Assembly (NCBI GenBank): GCA_041608535.1
Contig: JBFISM010000001.1
Span: forward strand, 54,191-118,190
Length of the DNA stretch: 64,000 nucleotides
Reading direction: 5' to 3'
DNA from: JBFISM01 sp041608535
GTDB lineage: Bacteria > Actinomycetota > Acidimicrobiia > Spongiisociales > UBA5794
Under the pieces are notes generated by a model. It did not search any database. It saw only the letters and a program-made list of their open reading frames with translations, and was not told the origin of the DNA. How positions within the stretch are numbered: position 1 is the first letter of the stretch; the number at the start of each line of letters is the position of its first letter. Below, piece after piece: positions 45,466 through 54,485 of the stretch. The translations under genes and the position numbers were made by a program.

Positions 45466-45789
45466 ATGCCTCCAACCCGACCCCGTGTGCTCGTGCTCGT
45501 GCGCCCGTACCTGCTCGGTACGGCCCTGGCGCATGCACTCGACACCGCGGAGCGCGATGTGATTGCCGTCGATTGCGACCGGCAAGAGGTCCCCCCCGAC
45601 AGCTTCTCGGTCATTGTGACCACCGAACGCCTTCCACCCGGTGTCGTAGCCGAGGCAGTCATCGAGTTGCCCCCGGCCAACTCGCGGTCGTTCGGAGCGG
45701 TCCACCACGGGAGCACCACCCGTCTGCTCGCATTTGACGACCCCGCCACGGTCAACCATGTGATCGCGGAGCTCAGCGCAGCCGTCTAG
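45466..45789 (+). CDS. Hypothetical 107-residue protein, possibly a degenerate receiver-like domain
   Basis: A small soluble protein divergent from the response regulator. It begins RPRVLVLVRPYLLGTALAHAL and continues VIAVDCD, SVIVTTERLPPGVVAEAV, LLAFDDPATVNHVIAEL. The alternation of strands and helices resembles part of a receiver fold without the phosphorylation site. No ribosome site is evident before ATG 45466; an earlier GTG/ATG in frame at 45430 overlaps the regulator's upstream region. Family unknown. Confidence 0.5.
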   Translation: MPPTRPRVLVLVRPYLLGTALAHALDTAERDVIAVDCDRQEVPPDSFSVIVTTERLPPGVVAEAVIELPPANSRSFGAVHHGSTTRLLAFDDPATVNHVIAELSAAV

Positions 45790-45835
45790 CCGGGCTGTAT
45801 GAGCGTTCCACCACTCCGGGGCCGTCGTGCCCTGT

Positions 45836-45862
45836 GTAAGAAGGTGTCGAGACACCTCTTAC
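45836..45862 (+). terminator. Inverted repeat after the 107-residue gene
   Basis: GTAAG(A)AGGTGTC and GACACCTCTTAC form a near-perfect inverted repeat of 12 pairs with one bulge and a two-base centre; the core GGTGTC-GA-GACACC is exact. It may end the plus-strand transcript or be a protein-binding palindrome. Confidence 0.4.
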
Positions 45863-45961
45863 CTCCTGTTCCCCGGCAGAGCCTGGCCTCAGCGATGTCC
45901 CTACCGGCTGCCCGCGCCCGGGCCTGTCCCGGACGGTGAGCGCTCTCCATTGTTGCCGGTC

Positions 45962-46021
45962 ACCCTGGCTCAGGGCCAGGGTCGGGCGAATCATTTCGCG
46001 GTTTCGCCCGAGGAAACCGCG
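45962..46021. terminator. Two hairpins between convergent genes
   Basis: ACCCTGGC-TCAGG-GCCAGGGT (45962-45982) has an 8-base perfect stem, and CGCGGTTTC (45997-46005) pairs with GAAACCGCG (46013-46021) in a 9-base stem with a 7-base loop. They sit just before the 3' end of the convergent oxidoreductase gene at 46031 and likely end transcription from both sides. Confidence 0.5.
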
Positions 46022-46030
46022 GTCGTGCGG

Positions 46031-47065
46031 TCAGCTGGACTCGTGCAGCAGCGACGCGACCAGGCGCAACAGCTCCGGCGGCCCGCTGAGGACCATGGTG
46101 GTGATGACCGTCTTGCGCCAGGTCTCGAGCTCGGTTGCGATCTTTTCCGGAGGTCCAATCAGAGCGACATCCTCCACCATCTCGAGCGGAATCGCCGCCG
46201 CCGCCCCGCGCCGGTCTCCGCCGAGATACAGCTCCTGGATGCGAGCACAGGTCTCCTCGTATCCCAAGCGGGCGAGGACGTCGTAGTGGAAGTTGGCGCC
46301 CTTGGCGCCCATGCCACCCACATAGAGCGCCAGCACCGGCCGGATCGAGTCTGCCGCAGCTTCAACGTCTGGGCTCGGCACAACCGGTACCGGGCACACC
46401 ACCTCGAAGTCGTCCCAGGAGCGACGGTGTCCACCGGCGGCGAACCCTTCCTCCAGCGCTTGCCGGTAAAAGGCGTCACTCTTGGGGGAGAACCAGAATG
46501 GGAACCAGCCGTCGGCGATCTCAGCCGCAAGCGCCACGTTCTTGGGTCCCTCGGCTGCAAGGAAGATCGGAAGATCGTTGCGCAGCGGGTGGACGGTGGA
46601 CTTGAGGGGTCTACCCAGACCGGTGCCGCCGGGATGGGGCACCTGATAGTGAGCGCCGGAGAAGGTGAGACGCTCTTCGCGGGCCATGATGCGGCGCACG
46701 ATCTCGACGTATTCACGGGTGCGGGCGAGCGGGCGAGGATATGGACTGCCGTACCAGCCCTCGACCACCTGGGGCCCGGACACCCCGAGCCCGAGAACGA
46801 AGCGTCCTCCGCTGAGGTGATCCATCGTCATCGCCGCCATCGCAGTCGCCGCCGGGGTGCGCGCCGCCATCTGCATGATCGCCGTACCCAGTCGCAGATT
46901 CTTGGTCTGCGAGCCCCACCAGGCCAGCGGGCTGAGCGCATCCGACCCGTAGGCCTCGGCGGTCCACAGCGAGTCGAACCCGAGGTCCTCGGCTGTGGTC
47001 ACCGCCTCGGCGACACCGGACGGTGGTGCGGCCCCCCAGTAGCCCATCGTCAGCCCGAGTTTCAT
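46031..47065 (-). CDS. LLM-class (F420-dependent) flavin oxidoreductase
   Basis: A 344-residue TIM-barrel oxidoreductase of the luciferase-like family. It starts KLGLTMGYWG and has LGFDSLWTAEAYGSDALSP, RLGTAIMQMAARTPAATAM, the conserved DHLSGGRFVLGLGVSGPQVVEGWYG and an AAEGPKNVALAAEIADGW barrel strand. This subgroup in actinobacteria normally uses coenzyme F420 and not FMN. GGGAG is six bases before the ATG. The substrate is unknown; adjacent thiolase and patatin genes are divergent or separate. Confidence 0.88.
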   Translation of the reverse strand: MKLGLTMGYWGAAPPSGVAEAVTTAEDLGFDSLWTAEAYGSDALSPLAWWGSQTKNLRLGTAIMQMAARTPAATAMAAMTMDHLSGGRFVLGLGVSGPQVVEGWYGSPYPRPLARTREYVEIVRRIMAREERLTFSGAHYQVPHPGGTGLGRPLKSTVHPLRNDLPIFLAAEGPKNVALAAEIADGWFPFWFSPKSDAFYRQALEEGFAAGGHRRSWDDFEVVCPVPVVPSPDVEAAADSIRPVLALYVGGMGAKGANFHYDVLARLGYEETCARIQELYLGGDRRGAAAAIPLEMVEDVALIGPPEKIATELETWRKTVITTMVLSGPPELLRLVASLLHESS

Positions 47066-47164
47066 GTCGCACTCCCGTCAGTCGGTCGGCGGGAGCGTAC
47101 CGGCTGCGGTTGGCGGGGAGAGACACCGGTAGGCTGACCCGGCCGAACGAACAGGAGCCGCCCC

Positions 47165-48352
47165 ATGCGTGAAGCCGTCATCGTTGCCAGCAAGAGGACA
47201 CCGCTGGCCAAGGGATATCGGGGATCTTTCACCATGACCCGACCCGACGACCTGGCTGCGCATGCCATCCGGGCGGCGCTCGACGACGTACCTGCCGTTG
47301 CCGACGACTCGGTCGAGGACGTGTTGTTCGGCTGCGGACTGCCGGAAGGGCCCTCCGGGCAGAATGTCGGGCGGGTTGCGGCGCTTCGCGCCGGATTGCC
47401 CTCGTCGGTGCCCGGAGCCACGGTCAATCGATTCTGTTCCAGCGGCCTCCAGACCATTGCGATGGCGGCCCACCGCATCATGAGCGGAAGTGCAGACACC
47501 ATCGTCGCCGGTGGCGTCGAGTCGATCTCTCTCGTGCAAAACGACAACTTCCGCGGGGTCGATCTCGTGAACGAGGGCATCCTCGAGGAGTGGCCGGCGC
47601 TGTACATGAGCATGGGCGAGACGGCCGAAGTGGTGGCGAAGCGCTACGGGGTGTCGCGAGAAGCGCAGGATGTCTATGCCCTGCAGAGCCAGCAGCGAAC
47701 CGCAATCGCCCAGGATGCCGATTGGTTCAAAGAGGACATCGCTCCGATCACCGTATCCCGCACGGTGAAGCAGGAGGACGGCACGGTGGGTGTGCACCAC
47801 GGTGTCGTCGTCGATCGGGACGAGTGCAATCGCCCCGACACCACCCTCGAAGGCCTTGCTGCACTCAAACCCGTCTTCGACCCGGAGGGCACCGTCACCG
47901 CAGGAAACGCATCGCAATTCGCCGACGGGGCCTCCGCTGCAGTGGTGATGTCCGCGGCCCGAGCGGATGATCTCGGCCTGGAGCCGCTCGGTGTGTTTCG
48001 CGGGTTCCAGGTCGCCGGTGTGGATCCGGACGAGATGGGTATCGGTCCGATCCGGGCGGTACCCAAGCTCCTCGATCAGGTCGGCATGAACCTCGACGAC
48101 ATCGACATCGTGGAGCTCAACGAAGCGTTCGCGTCGCAGGTGCTCCAGTGCCAGCGGGTTCTCGAGATCGACAACGACAAGCTCAATCCAATGGGCGGCT
48201 CCATCTCGCTGGGGCATCCCTACGGGATGTCGGGCGCGCGCATGGTGGGACAGATCCTGCGACATCTCCGACGCACCGGAGGACGTTTCGGGCTGGTGAC
48301 GATGTGTGTCGGCGGCGGGCAAGGAGCAGCCGGGTTGTTCGAGGTCGTGTGA
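47165..48352 (+). CDS. Acetyl-CoA C-acyltransferase (FadA-like thiolase)
   Basis: A 395-residue thiolase with nucleophile Cys91 in VNRFCSSGLQ, NEAFASQ, SLGHPYGMSGARM and the second Cys in CVGGGQGAAG. The PxxxVNRFCSSGLQTIAMAA context fits 3-ketoacyl-CoA thiolases of beta-oxidation. AGGAG seven bases upstream sets the ATG. No FadB-like gene is adjacent. It is only distantly similar to the thiolase at 32-33 kb, and so not a recent duplicate. Confidence 0.9.
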   Translation: MREAVIVASKRTPLAKGYRGSFTMTRPDDLAAHAIRAALDDVPAVADDSVEDVLFGCGLPEGPSGQNVGRVAALRAGLPSSVPGATVNRFCSSGLQTIAMAAHRIMSGSADTIVAGGVESISLVQNDNFRGVDLVNEGILEEWPALYMSMGETAEVVAKRYGVSREAQDVYALQSQQRTAIAQDADWFKEDIAPITVSRTVKQEDGTVGVHHGVVVDRDECNRPDTTLEGLAALKPVFDPEGTVTAGNASQFADGASAAVVMSAARADDLGLEPLGVFRGFQVAGVDPDEMGIGPIRAVPKLLDQVGMNLDDIDIVELNEAFASQVLQCQRVLEIDNDKLNPMGGSISLGHPYGMSGARMVGQILRHLRRTGGRFGLVTMCVGGGQGAAGLFEVV

Positions 48353-48403
48353 CCCGGGCAGCGTGATGCTGCGAACCTCGGTCCACGATGGGTCGCCCTG
48401 AGC

Positions 48404-49285
48404 ATGAGGATGTCACGCGACTTCGCCGTTGTCCTCGGCGGAGGCGGGCTGGCCGCATGGCTGTTCCACACCGGCGTCGTCGAGGCTCTCACCAGCGCAG
48501 GTGTGGATCCAACTCAGGCCACAGTGGTGATCGGAACCAGCGCCGGCTCGTCTGCGGCGGCCATGCTCCGGCTGGGTCGCACACCCGACGAGATGTTTCG
48601 GGCGTTCACCTACGAACCGACGGCCGCGGAGCGGCGGGCGGCCGCCGAGGAACGCAGAGCGATCCCGCACAGCTGGGCGCCACTTTCCCCACGCCTCGTG
48701 ACCACAGGTCTTCGCAGCGGACGATCCGGCCTGGGTCTGGCCTTCGCCGGGGCCTTGCCGGCCGGAAGGTGGTCATCGCACTACCTGGGCAGGACCGATC
48801 CCGGCTTCGACGGGGAGTGGCCAGACCGTCTGTGGATTCCGGCAGTGGACGCCGATGACGGTTCTCTGCTCGTCCTCGGGCGCGATCTGCACCCACCCCT
48901 GGCAACGGCGATCGCGGCGTCGAGTGCGCTCCCCTTCCTGTTCCGCCCCGTCGAGGTGGCGGGGAAGCGGCTCATCGATGGCGGTGTGTTGTCACCCACA
49001 CACGCCGACCTCGCCCAGGGCGCCCGAGTCGACACCGTCATCGTGTCGTCGCCGATGACTCGTGCCGGCAGGCGGGCGTTTGCCCTCCACGCACGACACC
49101 GGCTCCACACCGAGATCGAGCAGCTGAAGGAGGCGGGGGTGACACCCCTGGTCATCGAGCCGGACGCCACGTCCCTGCCGGCGTTTCGGAGTTACCCCAG
49201 GGAACGGACTCGGGCGCCCGAGTTGCGCAGCGCCGGCAGACGGGCCGCGGCCGCGGCTCTCGCCCGCGGTGGGATGGGAACCTAG
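48404..49285 (+). CDS. Patatin-like phospholipase/acyl hydrolase
   Basis: A 293-residue patatin-fold lipase. The oxyanion loop is LGGGGLAAW at 11-19, the nucleophile Ser46 lies in GTSAG (44-48), and the Asp of the dyad is in LIDGG near 190. It should cleave an acyl ester of a membrane lipid. The ATG at 48410 (MSRDF) may be the true start, as the first six bases have no better ribosome site. It follows the thiolase by 51 bases, so a lipid-breakdown unit is possible. Confidence 0.87.
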   Translation: MRMSRDFAVVLGGGGLAAWLFHTGVVEALTSAGVDPTQATVVIGTSAGSSAAAMLRLGRTPDEMFRAFTYEPTAAERRAAAEERRAIPHSWAPLSPRLVTTGLRSGRSGLGLAFAGALPAGRWSSHYLGRTDPGFDGEWPDRLWIPAVDADDGSLLVLGRDLHPPLATAIAASSALPFLFRPVEVAGKRLIDGGVLSPTHADLAQGARVDTVIVSSPMTRAGRRAFALHARHRLHTEIEQLKEAGVTPLVIEPDATSLPAFRSYPRERTRAPELRSAGRRAAAAALARGGMGT

Positions 49286-49290
49286 CCCGG

Positions 49291-50379
49291 CTACCGGTCG
49301 GCGCCGATCAGCTCGGCGATGTCGATGATGCGCCGCTCATCGATGGCCCGATGCGCGGCCTCCGCGACCACCACCGACCACATGCCGTCCTCCAAGGTCA
49401 CCTCCGGCGCCCCTGCGGTGACGATGGCCGAACGGAAACGGAGATGTTCGAGATAGCTGGCGCCGTGGTGATGGCCGTGGGCGGCGATGCGCTCATCATC
49501 CACCTCGCGTTCCAGATAGATGCCACCCTGCCGCGTGCTGAAGCGCACGACGCCGAGACCGCCGTCGTACCAGGCGGGGACAAACGCCTCCAGCTTGCCC
49601 TGCGCTCCGGTGACGACGATCTCCTGCTCCCATTTGCCGCCCTCGCCGAACATCGACAGGTCCAATGCAGCCCGCACCCCATTCTCGTACTCGACGATGA
49701 CATAGGCGTTGTCGATGATGTCGGTGGCTGCACCGTCGTACTCCTCGTCGAGGTGATTGACATCCTGCGCGCCTGAGGCCATCACCCGGCCCGGTCGGGC
49801 TCCGGCGAGAAGGTTCATCAGATCGAAGAAGTGGCAACACTTCTCCACCAGGGTGCCACCGGTGTTCTTGCGAAAACGGTTCCAGTTGCCCACCTTCTGC
49901 AGAAACGGGATCCGATGCTCCCGGATGGCAACCATACGTACCCGTCCGTGGCGGGCCTCGTCGAGCTCGGCGATGAGCCTGGCGATCGGTGGGACAAAGC
50001 GGTACTCGAGGCCCATCCAGTGGATCTTGTCGCTGCGGGCGCTCGCGGCCACCACCTCGGCACACTGCTCGAAGTTGATGCACAACGGCTTCTCGGTGAG
50101 GAAATGGATGTCGGCGTCGATGAGGTCGAGCAAGATCCCGTGATGAGTGTGGTTGGGGGTCACGACAACCGCGGCATCGATCTCCCCCCACTCCAGCATC
50201 GAGCGATGATCGGAGAATGTCTTGGCGCCGGGCGGGGCCACCAGGGCGGCGGTCTGCAATGACGTCTCCGCCGGATCGCACAACGCCACGACCTGACCGC
50301 CCTCCAGGGCATTGATGTCGGCGATGTGCTCGAGTCCCATGCTCCCGGTGCCGATGATCCCGTAGCGCACGTCCCTCAC
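49291..50379 (-). CDS. Gfo/Idh/MocA family NAD(P)-dependent oxidoreductase
   Basis: A 362-residue sugar-type dehydrogenase. It has a Rossmann loop GTGSMG at 10-15 and the catalytic EKP motif at 96-98 (FLTEKPLC). GTLVEKCCHFFDLMN holds the later His/Asp pair. Members oxidise or epimerise sugars, inositols or their derivatives. The start is GTG at 50379 with AGGAG eight bases upstream. Substrate unknown; no transport or sugar kinase gene is beside it. Confidence 0.9.
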   Translation of the reverse strand: MRDVRYGIIGTGSMGLEHIADINALEGGQVVALCDPAETSLQTAALVAPPGAKTFSDHRSMLEWGEIDAAVVVTPNHTHHGILLDLIDADIHFLTEKPLCINFEQCAEVVAASARSDKIHWMGLEYRFVPPIARLIAELDEARHGRVRMVAIREHRIPFLQKVGNWNRFRKNTGGTLVEKCCHFFDLMNLLAGARPGRVMASGAQDVNHLDEEYDGAATDIIDNAYVIVEYENGVRAALDLSMFGEGGKWEQEIVVTGAQGKLEAFVPAWYDGGLGVVRFSTRQGGIYLEREVDDERIAAHGHHHGASYLEHLRFRSAIVTAGAPEVTLEDGMWSVVVAEAAHRAIDERRIIDIAELIGADR

Positions 50380-50514
50380 GGCCGATTCTCCTGGTCGAGG
50401 GCAGATATCCTACGGCGCCGGGGGCGCGTCACCACCGGCGTCTCACCGGTCGAGCCGGGCGCACCCATCCCGTGCGTTCGTCATTACGGCACCACTCGGT
50501 AGGTTGACCGGCAC

Positions 50515-52032
50515 ATGGAAGACCCAATGATCGCTGATCTCGTGGCGGTGTCGCAGGCGGTTGCGGCGACCCGCTCTCGCAAGAAGAAGACGGCGACCAT
50601 CGCTGCGTACCTCCTCACCGTGCCCCGCTCGCAACGCCACATTGCCGTGAGCTTTCTCATCGGGCGCCCACTCCAAGCCAAGCTGGGGGCCGGCTTCGCC
50701 GCCGCATATCGCACCGACGCACCCGCCGCCGTCGCTGCGTCGCTCACGCTGCAAGAGGTCGATGACACGCTGGCTGCGATGGCGGACATGTCGGGTGAAG
50801 GCAGCCAGACGGAGCGACTGGCGACCCTGGAGCGGTTGCTCTCCCGGGCCACGGCCGACGAGCAATCGTTTCTCAAACGGCTCATCGTGCGGGACTTGCG
50901 CCAGGGCGCTACTGAAGGAGTGATGATCGACGCCATCGCTACCGCCGCCGAAGCGCCGGCCAACCTGGTGCGGCGGGCGATGATGCTGTCGGGCGATCTC
51001 GTCGAGACGGCGGCTGTCGCCCTCGACGGCGGCGTTGCGGCATTGCAGGAGGTGCGGCTCCGTCTGTTCCGACCCGTCGCCCCGATGCTCGCGGCAACTG
51101 CAGCCTCGGTGGACGAAGCAATGACAGAGCCGTCATTGGTGGAGACGAAGCTCGACGGCGCCCGGGTGCAGCTCCACAAGAACAGGGAGGAGGTGCGCAT
51201 CTACACACGCAACCTCGACGACATCACCCATCGTCTCCCCGATCTCGTTGCCCAGGCGCAGGCACTGTCGTTCGACTCGGTGCTGCTCGACGGCGAGGTG
51301 CTCGCTGTCGACGCCGCCGGGCATCCGGTCATGTTTCAGGACACGATGCAGACCTTCGGTGCCGACGAGATCCCGGCGGAGACACCGGGCCACGAGATCC
51401 GCGCCTTCTTCTTCGACATCCTGCACATCGACGGAGAGGATCTCATCGACCTTCCGCTCAGCGAACGTCGCCGGATCCTCGAAGGGCTACCGGAGCACAT
51501 GGTGATCGACCATATCCACGCCGGGGACACGGCGACGGCGACCGCCTTCATGGAGGACGTTGTCGCTTTCGGCCACGAGGGGGTGATGGTGAAGGACCCG
51601 GCGAGCCTCTATGAAGCGGGGCGGCGAGGCTCGGCCTGGAAGAAGGTGAAGCCCGTCTACACATTCGATCTCGTGGTCCTGGCCGTCGAGTGGGGTTCGG
51701 GCCGACGTCAGGGCTGGCTCTCCAACATCCATCTCGGCGCACGAACCGCGGACGGCTTCGCCATGGTGGGCAAGACCTTCAAGGGCATGACCGATGCCAT
51801 GCTGGAGTGGCAGACCCAGCGTTTTCTTGAGCTGGAGACCCATCGCGACGGCCGCACCGTGTACCTCCGACCCGAGCAAGTGGTCGAGGTGGCCCTCGAC
51901 GGTGTGCAACGCAGCCCGACCTACGCATCGGGCGTCGCCCTGAGATTCGCTCGAGTGCGCCGCTATCGAGACGACAAGTCCGCAACCGAGGCCGACACGC
52001 TCGAAGCGCTCAGGGCACTCCGCCGTCGCTGA
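50515..52032 (+). CDS. ATP-dependent DNA ligase (LigB type)
   Basis: A 505-residue ligase with all three modules: an alpha-helical DNA-binding domain (to about 195), the adenylation domain with nucleotide lysine Lys212 in ETKLDGARVQ, LLDGEVLAVD and a GVMVKDP motif, then an OB-fold end with LRPEQVVEVALDGVQRSP. It seals nicks using ATP, unlike the housekeeping NAD ligase LigA of bacteria. It resembles mycobacterial LigB/archaeal ligases. No Ku or polymerase domain is adjacent, so a role in end joining is not indicated. ATG 50527 is an alternative start. Confidence 0.92.
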   Translation: MEDPMIADLVAVSQAVAATRSRKKKTATIAAYLLTVPRSQRHIAVSFLIGRPLQAKLGAGFAAAYRTDAPAAVAASLTLQEVDDTLAAMADMSGEGSQTERLATLERLLSRATADEQSFLKRLIVRDLRQGATEGVMIDAIATAAEAPANLVRRAMMLSGDLVETAAVALDGGVAALQEVRLRLFRPVAPMLAATAASVDEAMTEPSLVETKLDGARVQLHKNREEVRIYTRNLDDITHRLPDLVAQAQALSFDSVLLDGEVLAVDAAGHPVMFQDTMQTFGADEIPAETPGHEIRAFFFDILHIDGEDLIDLPLSERRRILEGLPEHMVIDHIHAGDTATATAFMEDVVAFGHEGVMVKDPASLYEAGRRGSAWKKVKPVYTFDLVVLAVEWGSGRRQGWLSNIHLGARTADGFAMVGKTFKGMTDAMLEWQTQRFLELETHRDGRTVYLRPEQVVEVALDGVQRSPTYASGVALRFARVRRYRDDKSATEADTLEALRALRRR

Positions 52033-52041
52033 GAGACTGAT

Positions 52042-52590
52042 TCACAGCACGATCCTGGCGAGAACCAGCACCGCGGCGAGCACCAGCACCCCGATCCCAG
52101 CGACAGCCGCCACTGCGGTGACCAGCAGCGACGTCGGCGCAAACGTGGCCGTCACCGGAGCGGCGGTGCCGGCGACCTCGCGGAACGCACCAGTGACGCG
52201 GCGCATCTGCCACGCACCGGTGACGAGCTGCCCCAACCCCCTGCGATGCTGGATCGCGTCCCGGGCCGCCGAGGCCACTCCCACCAACTCGGTGATGGCG
52301 CTGTCGGCGAGACCGGAGAGTCGCTGCGGGAGCTCGGCGATCGTGCTGCGCAGCATCCGAGCATTCCTCGCAAACCACCACACCACGAGGGCCGGCACGA
52401 ACAGCACCGCTGCTACGAGCCACCAACCAATGAACGACCAGCCGAATCCGAGCGGTGGCTCGAGCCGCATCACGAGGGTTGCGAGCAGTGCCGCAACGCC
52501 GAAGCCCATGGCACCCGTCCATGCAGCCGTGATGATCAACTCCGACAGGTCGCGGAGCCGATCCATGAGAACACCGAGTGGTCCGAACAT
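52042..52590 (-). CDS. Hypothetical membrane protein
   Basis: A 182-residue protein with three likely membrane helices: about 22-42 (WTGAMGFGVAALLATLVM), 52-72 (WSFIGWWLVAAVLFVPALVV) and a C-terminal one at 155-180. Between them is an amphipathic, Arg-rich segment with RLSGLADSAITELVGVASAARDAI that may form a cytoplasmic helix. AGGAGG is seven bases before the ATG. It is convergent with the DNA ligase gene. No family is recognised. Confidence 0.7.
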   Translation of the reverse strand: MFGPLGVLMDRLRDLSELIITAAWTGAMGFGVAALLATLVMRLEPPLGFGWSFIGWWLVAAVLFVPALVVWWFARNARMLRSTIAELPQRLSGLADSAITELVGVASAARDAIQHRRGLGQLVTGAWQMRRVTGAFREVAGTAAPVTATFAPTSLLVTAVAAVAGIGVLVLAAVLVLARIVL

Positions 52591-52654
52591 CCCTGGCCTC
52601 CTCGTCGTGGCGATGGTGCCACATCACACCCGCCGTGCCACATCCTCGAATCTG

Positions 52655-54451
52655 TCAGGGCGCGGTCGTCGGTGGGGGTGGTGCTGCGGTCGTGGTGGTG
52701 GTGGTGGTCGTCGTCGTCGGAGCGGCGGTCGTGGTCGTGGTCTCGCTCGGCGCCCCGGTCGTCGTGGTCACGGGAACGGTCACAGTGACCGGTGGCGGTG
52801 GTGGCGGCTGGATCACGAGGATGTCGCCGGTGAGCACGGTCACGCCGTCCTTCTCGACCAGCTTGTCTGCCTCGGGGCGGCCGGCAACGAGGATGCCTCG
52901 GATCCTGATGCTCACCTCGTCCGCCGACGTTCCTGATGCGACGAGCAAAGCTTCCTCGAGGGGAGGTGCCAGCGAGAAGCCATTCACCTCCATCCCGATG
53001 TCACCGTCGATGAGAAACACTCGGCCGTTCACCTCGTCGATGCGCTGCGCCGCGTCGGAGAAGAGCCGAGTGTCGGTCGTGCTCCCAATCGCCAGGTTGG
53101 AGGCGAGGATGGCAGGCACCGTGGGTGGGCTGCCGTTGGCAGTTGCGGTGTACGTGAGACCGGCGACCATGAAACCCTGCCGGGAGACACTGCCGACGCT
53201 GCCACTTCCATCGACTGCCGCAAAGGGCGCCCCATCGTCGACGCTCACGTTCATGGACACGTTGCTCATCTGCAACGTGTTGGCCGATGGGGCGACGAGA
53301 TGGAAGCCCATTACGGCATCGGAGATGCGCAGATCTTGGATCTGACCCCACGGCCCGAAACCGGGAATCGAGGTCGTGAACTCCCCGTCGATCGGATCCA
53401 CGACCGGGAAGTCGAAGGAGGCGCCGAGCTGCACGGCCGTGTGACCCGCCCGGAACGACACGTTGTCCATGACGAAACCGTCCGAGCGACCGAGGAGGAA
53501 TCCAATGTTCTCGGGGTTTGTGGCGATCGCACCGAAGACCCACGAGTGGGGGTCCTCGTCCTCGACGACCAGGTCGCCGGACACCTCCGGAGAGAAGGGG
53601 CCGACGATCGGGGCGAACGTGACGTCGGAGAACGTGTTCATCGCCTCGGAGTCGGCGATGGTGAATCCGTGACGGTATCCGTACAGCGTGATGCCCTCGA
53701 CCCGGAGCGGTCCCCCTCGCTTCACGAACAGGAAGTCGTAGTAGCGGTCGGCGATCACATCCTGGATGGTGACCTGCGAGCCATCCTCCACATAGAGCGT
53801 CGGACCAGCGGGGGCGACGTGCTCTTCGATGAAGGAGTCCCTCACTTCGCGGAAGTCGTCGTAGCCGTACTCTTCATCGACCAGCTCCTCGTTGGTGGGG
53901 AACGGCTGCCCGTCGTAGGTGATCCACAGCCCGCGGATCGTCGTCCCCGGTGCCAACCGGAACAGCGGCGCATCTGCGGGCGAGGGACGGGCCAGCAGCT
54001 TCACGCCGGCGATGTCGGTGTCCGGCCATGGGTAGGGTCCGGCGACGTCGAGTCCCGTCCCAGCCGGGGTGCCCACGATCGACACTCCCGAAGGCACGTC
54101 GATCGTGTGGTTCAACACATAGGCGCGGCGTCCACCGACCGCCGGAACGACCACGATGCCCCCCTCGGCGGCCGCAGCATCCACCGCAGCTTGAAAGGCC
54201 GGACTGTCGTTGTTCTTGGCATCGGCGACCGCCCCGAAGTCGGTGACGACGAACGTACCCGGCTGGCTCGTGATGATCACTGGTGGCAGCGTGGTGGTCG
54301 TGGTGGTCGGAGGAGGCTCGGTGGTGGTCGTCGTCGACGTGGTCGTTGTGGTGGTACTCGCGGCGGAGGAGCCACCGTCACCGCCGGAGCACGCCACAGC
54401 CAGGAGTGCCACGATCGCACCGGCCATGAGCGGCCGAACCCACCATCTCAT
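52655..54451 (-). CDS. Exported lipoprotein with pectate-lyase-type beta-helix and Thr-rich tails at both ends
   Basis: A 598-residue lipoprotein. The signal ends in a lipobox LAVAC with Cys21. A Thr/Pro linker follows to about 62. The folded part begins FVVTDFGAVADAKNNDSPAFQAAVDAA, the start of pectate-lyase-3 type right-handed beta-helices; IRGLWITYDG and repeated short strand-turn units (LRVEGITLYGYRHGF, DNVSFRAGHTAVQLG) continue it. The last ~50 residues are again almost pure Thr/Pro/Ala. The enzyme would sit on the outer side of the membrane and act on a wall or environmental polysaccharide, or serve only as an adhesin. Catalytic residues are not evident. Confidence 0.78.
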   Translation of the reverse strand: MRWWVRPLMAGAIVALLAVACSGGDGGSSAASTTTTTTSTTTTTEPPPTTTTTTLPPVIITSQPGTFVVTDFGAVADAKNNDSPAFQAAVDAAAAEGGIVVVPAVGGRRAYVLNHTIDVPSGVSIVGTPAGTGLDVAGPYPWPDTDIAGVKLLARPSPADAPLFRLAPGTTIRGLWITYDGQPFPTNEELVDEEYGYDDFREVRDSFIEEHVAPAGPTLYVEDGSQVTIQDVIADRYYDFLFVKRGGPLRVEGITLYGYRHGFTIADSEAMNTFSDVTFAPIVGPFSPEVSGDLVVEDEDPHSWVFGAIATNPENIGFLLGRSDGFVMDNVSFRAGHTAVQLGASFDFPVVDPIDGEFTTSIPGFGPWGQIQDLRISDAVMGFHLVAPSANTLQMSNVSMNVSVDDGAPFAAVDGSGSVGSVSRQGFMVAGLTYTATANGSPPTVPAILASNLAIGSTTDTRLFSDAAQRIDEVNGRVFLIDGDIGMEVNGFSLAPPLEEALLVASGTSADEVSIRIRGILVAGRPEADKLVEKDGVTVLTGDILVIQPPPPPPVTVTVPVTTTTGAPSETTTTTAAPTTTTTTTTTTAAPPPPTTAP

Positions 54452-54485
54452 GACTGGACTCTAGATAGCCCCAGGAGTTGCCCGG

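Noticed and set aside
45843..45856. GGTGTC-GA-GACACC as a regulator operator
   Set aside because: It lies between the 3' ends of two convergent genes, where a terminator is more likely than a promoter operator; kept only as a hairpin.
52676..52790. Short GTG/GTC/CGG direct repeats resembling a repeat array
   Set aside because: They are threonine and proline codons of a low-complexity protein tail, without unit length or spacers of a CRISPR array.
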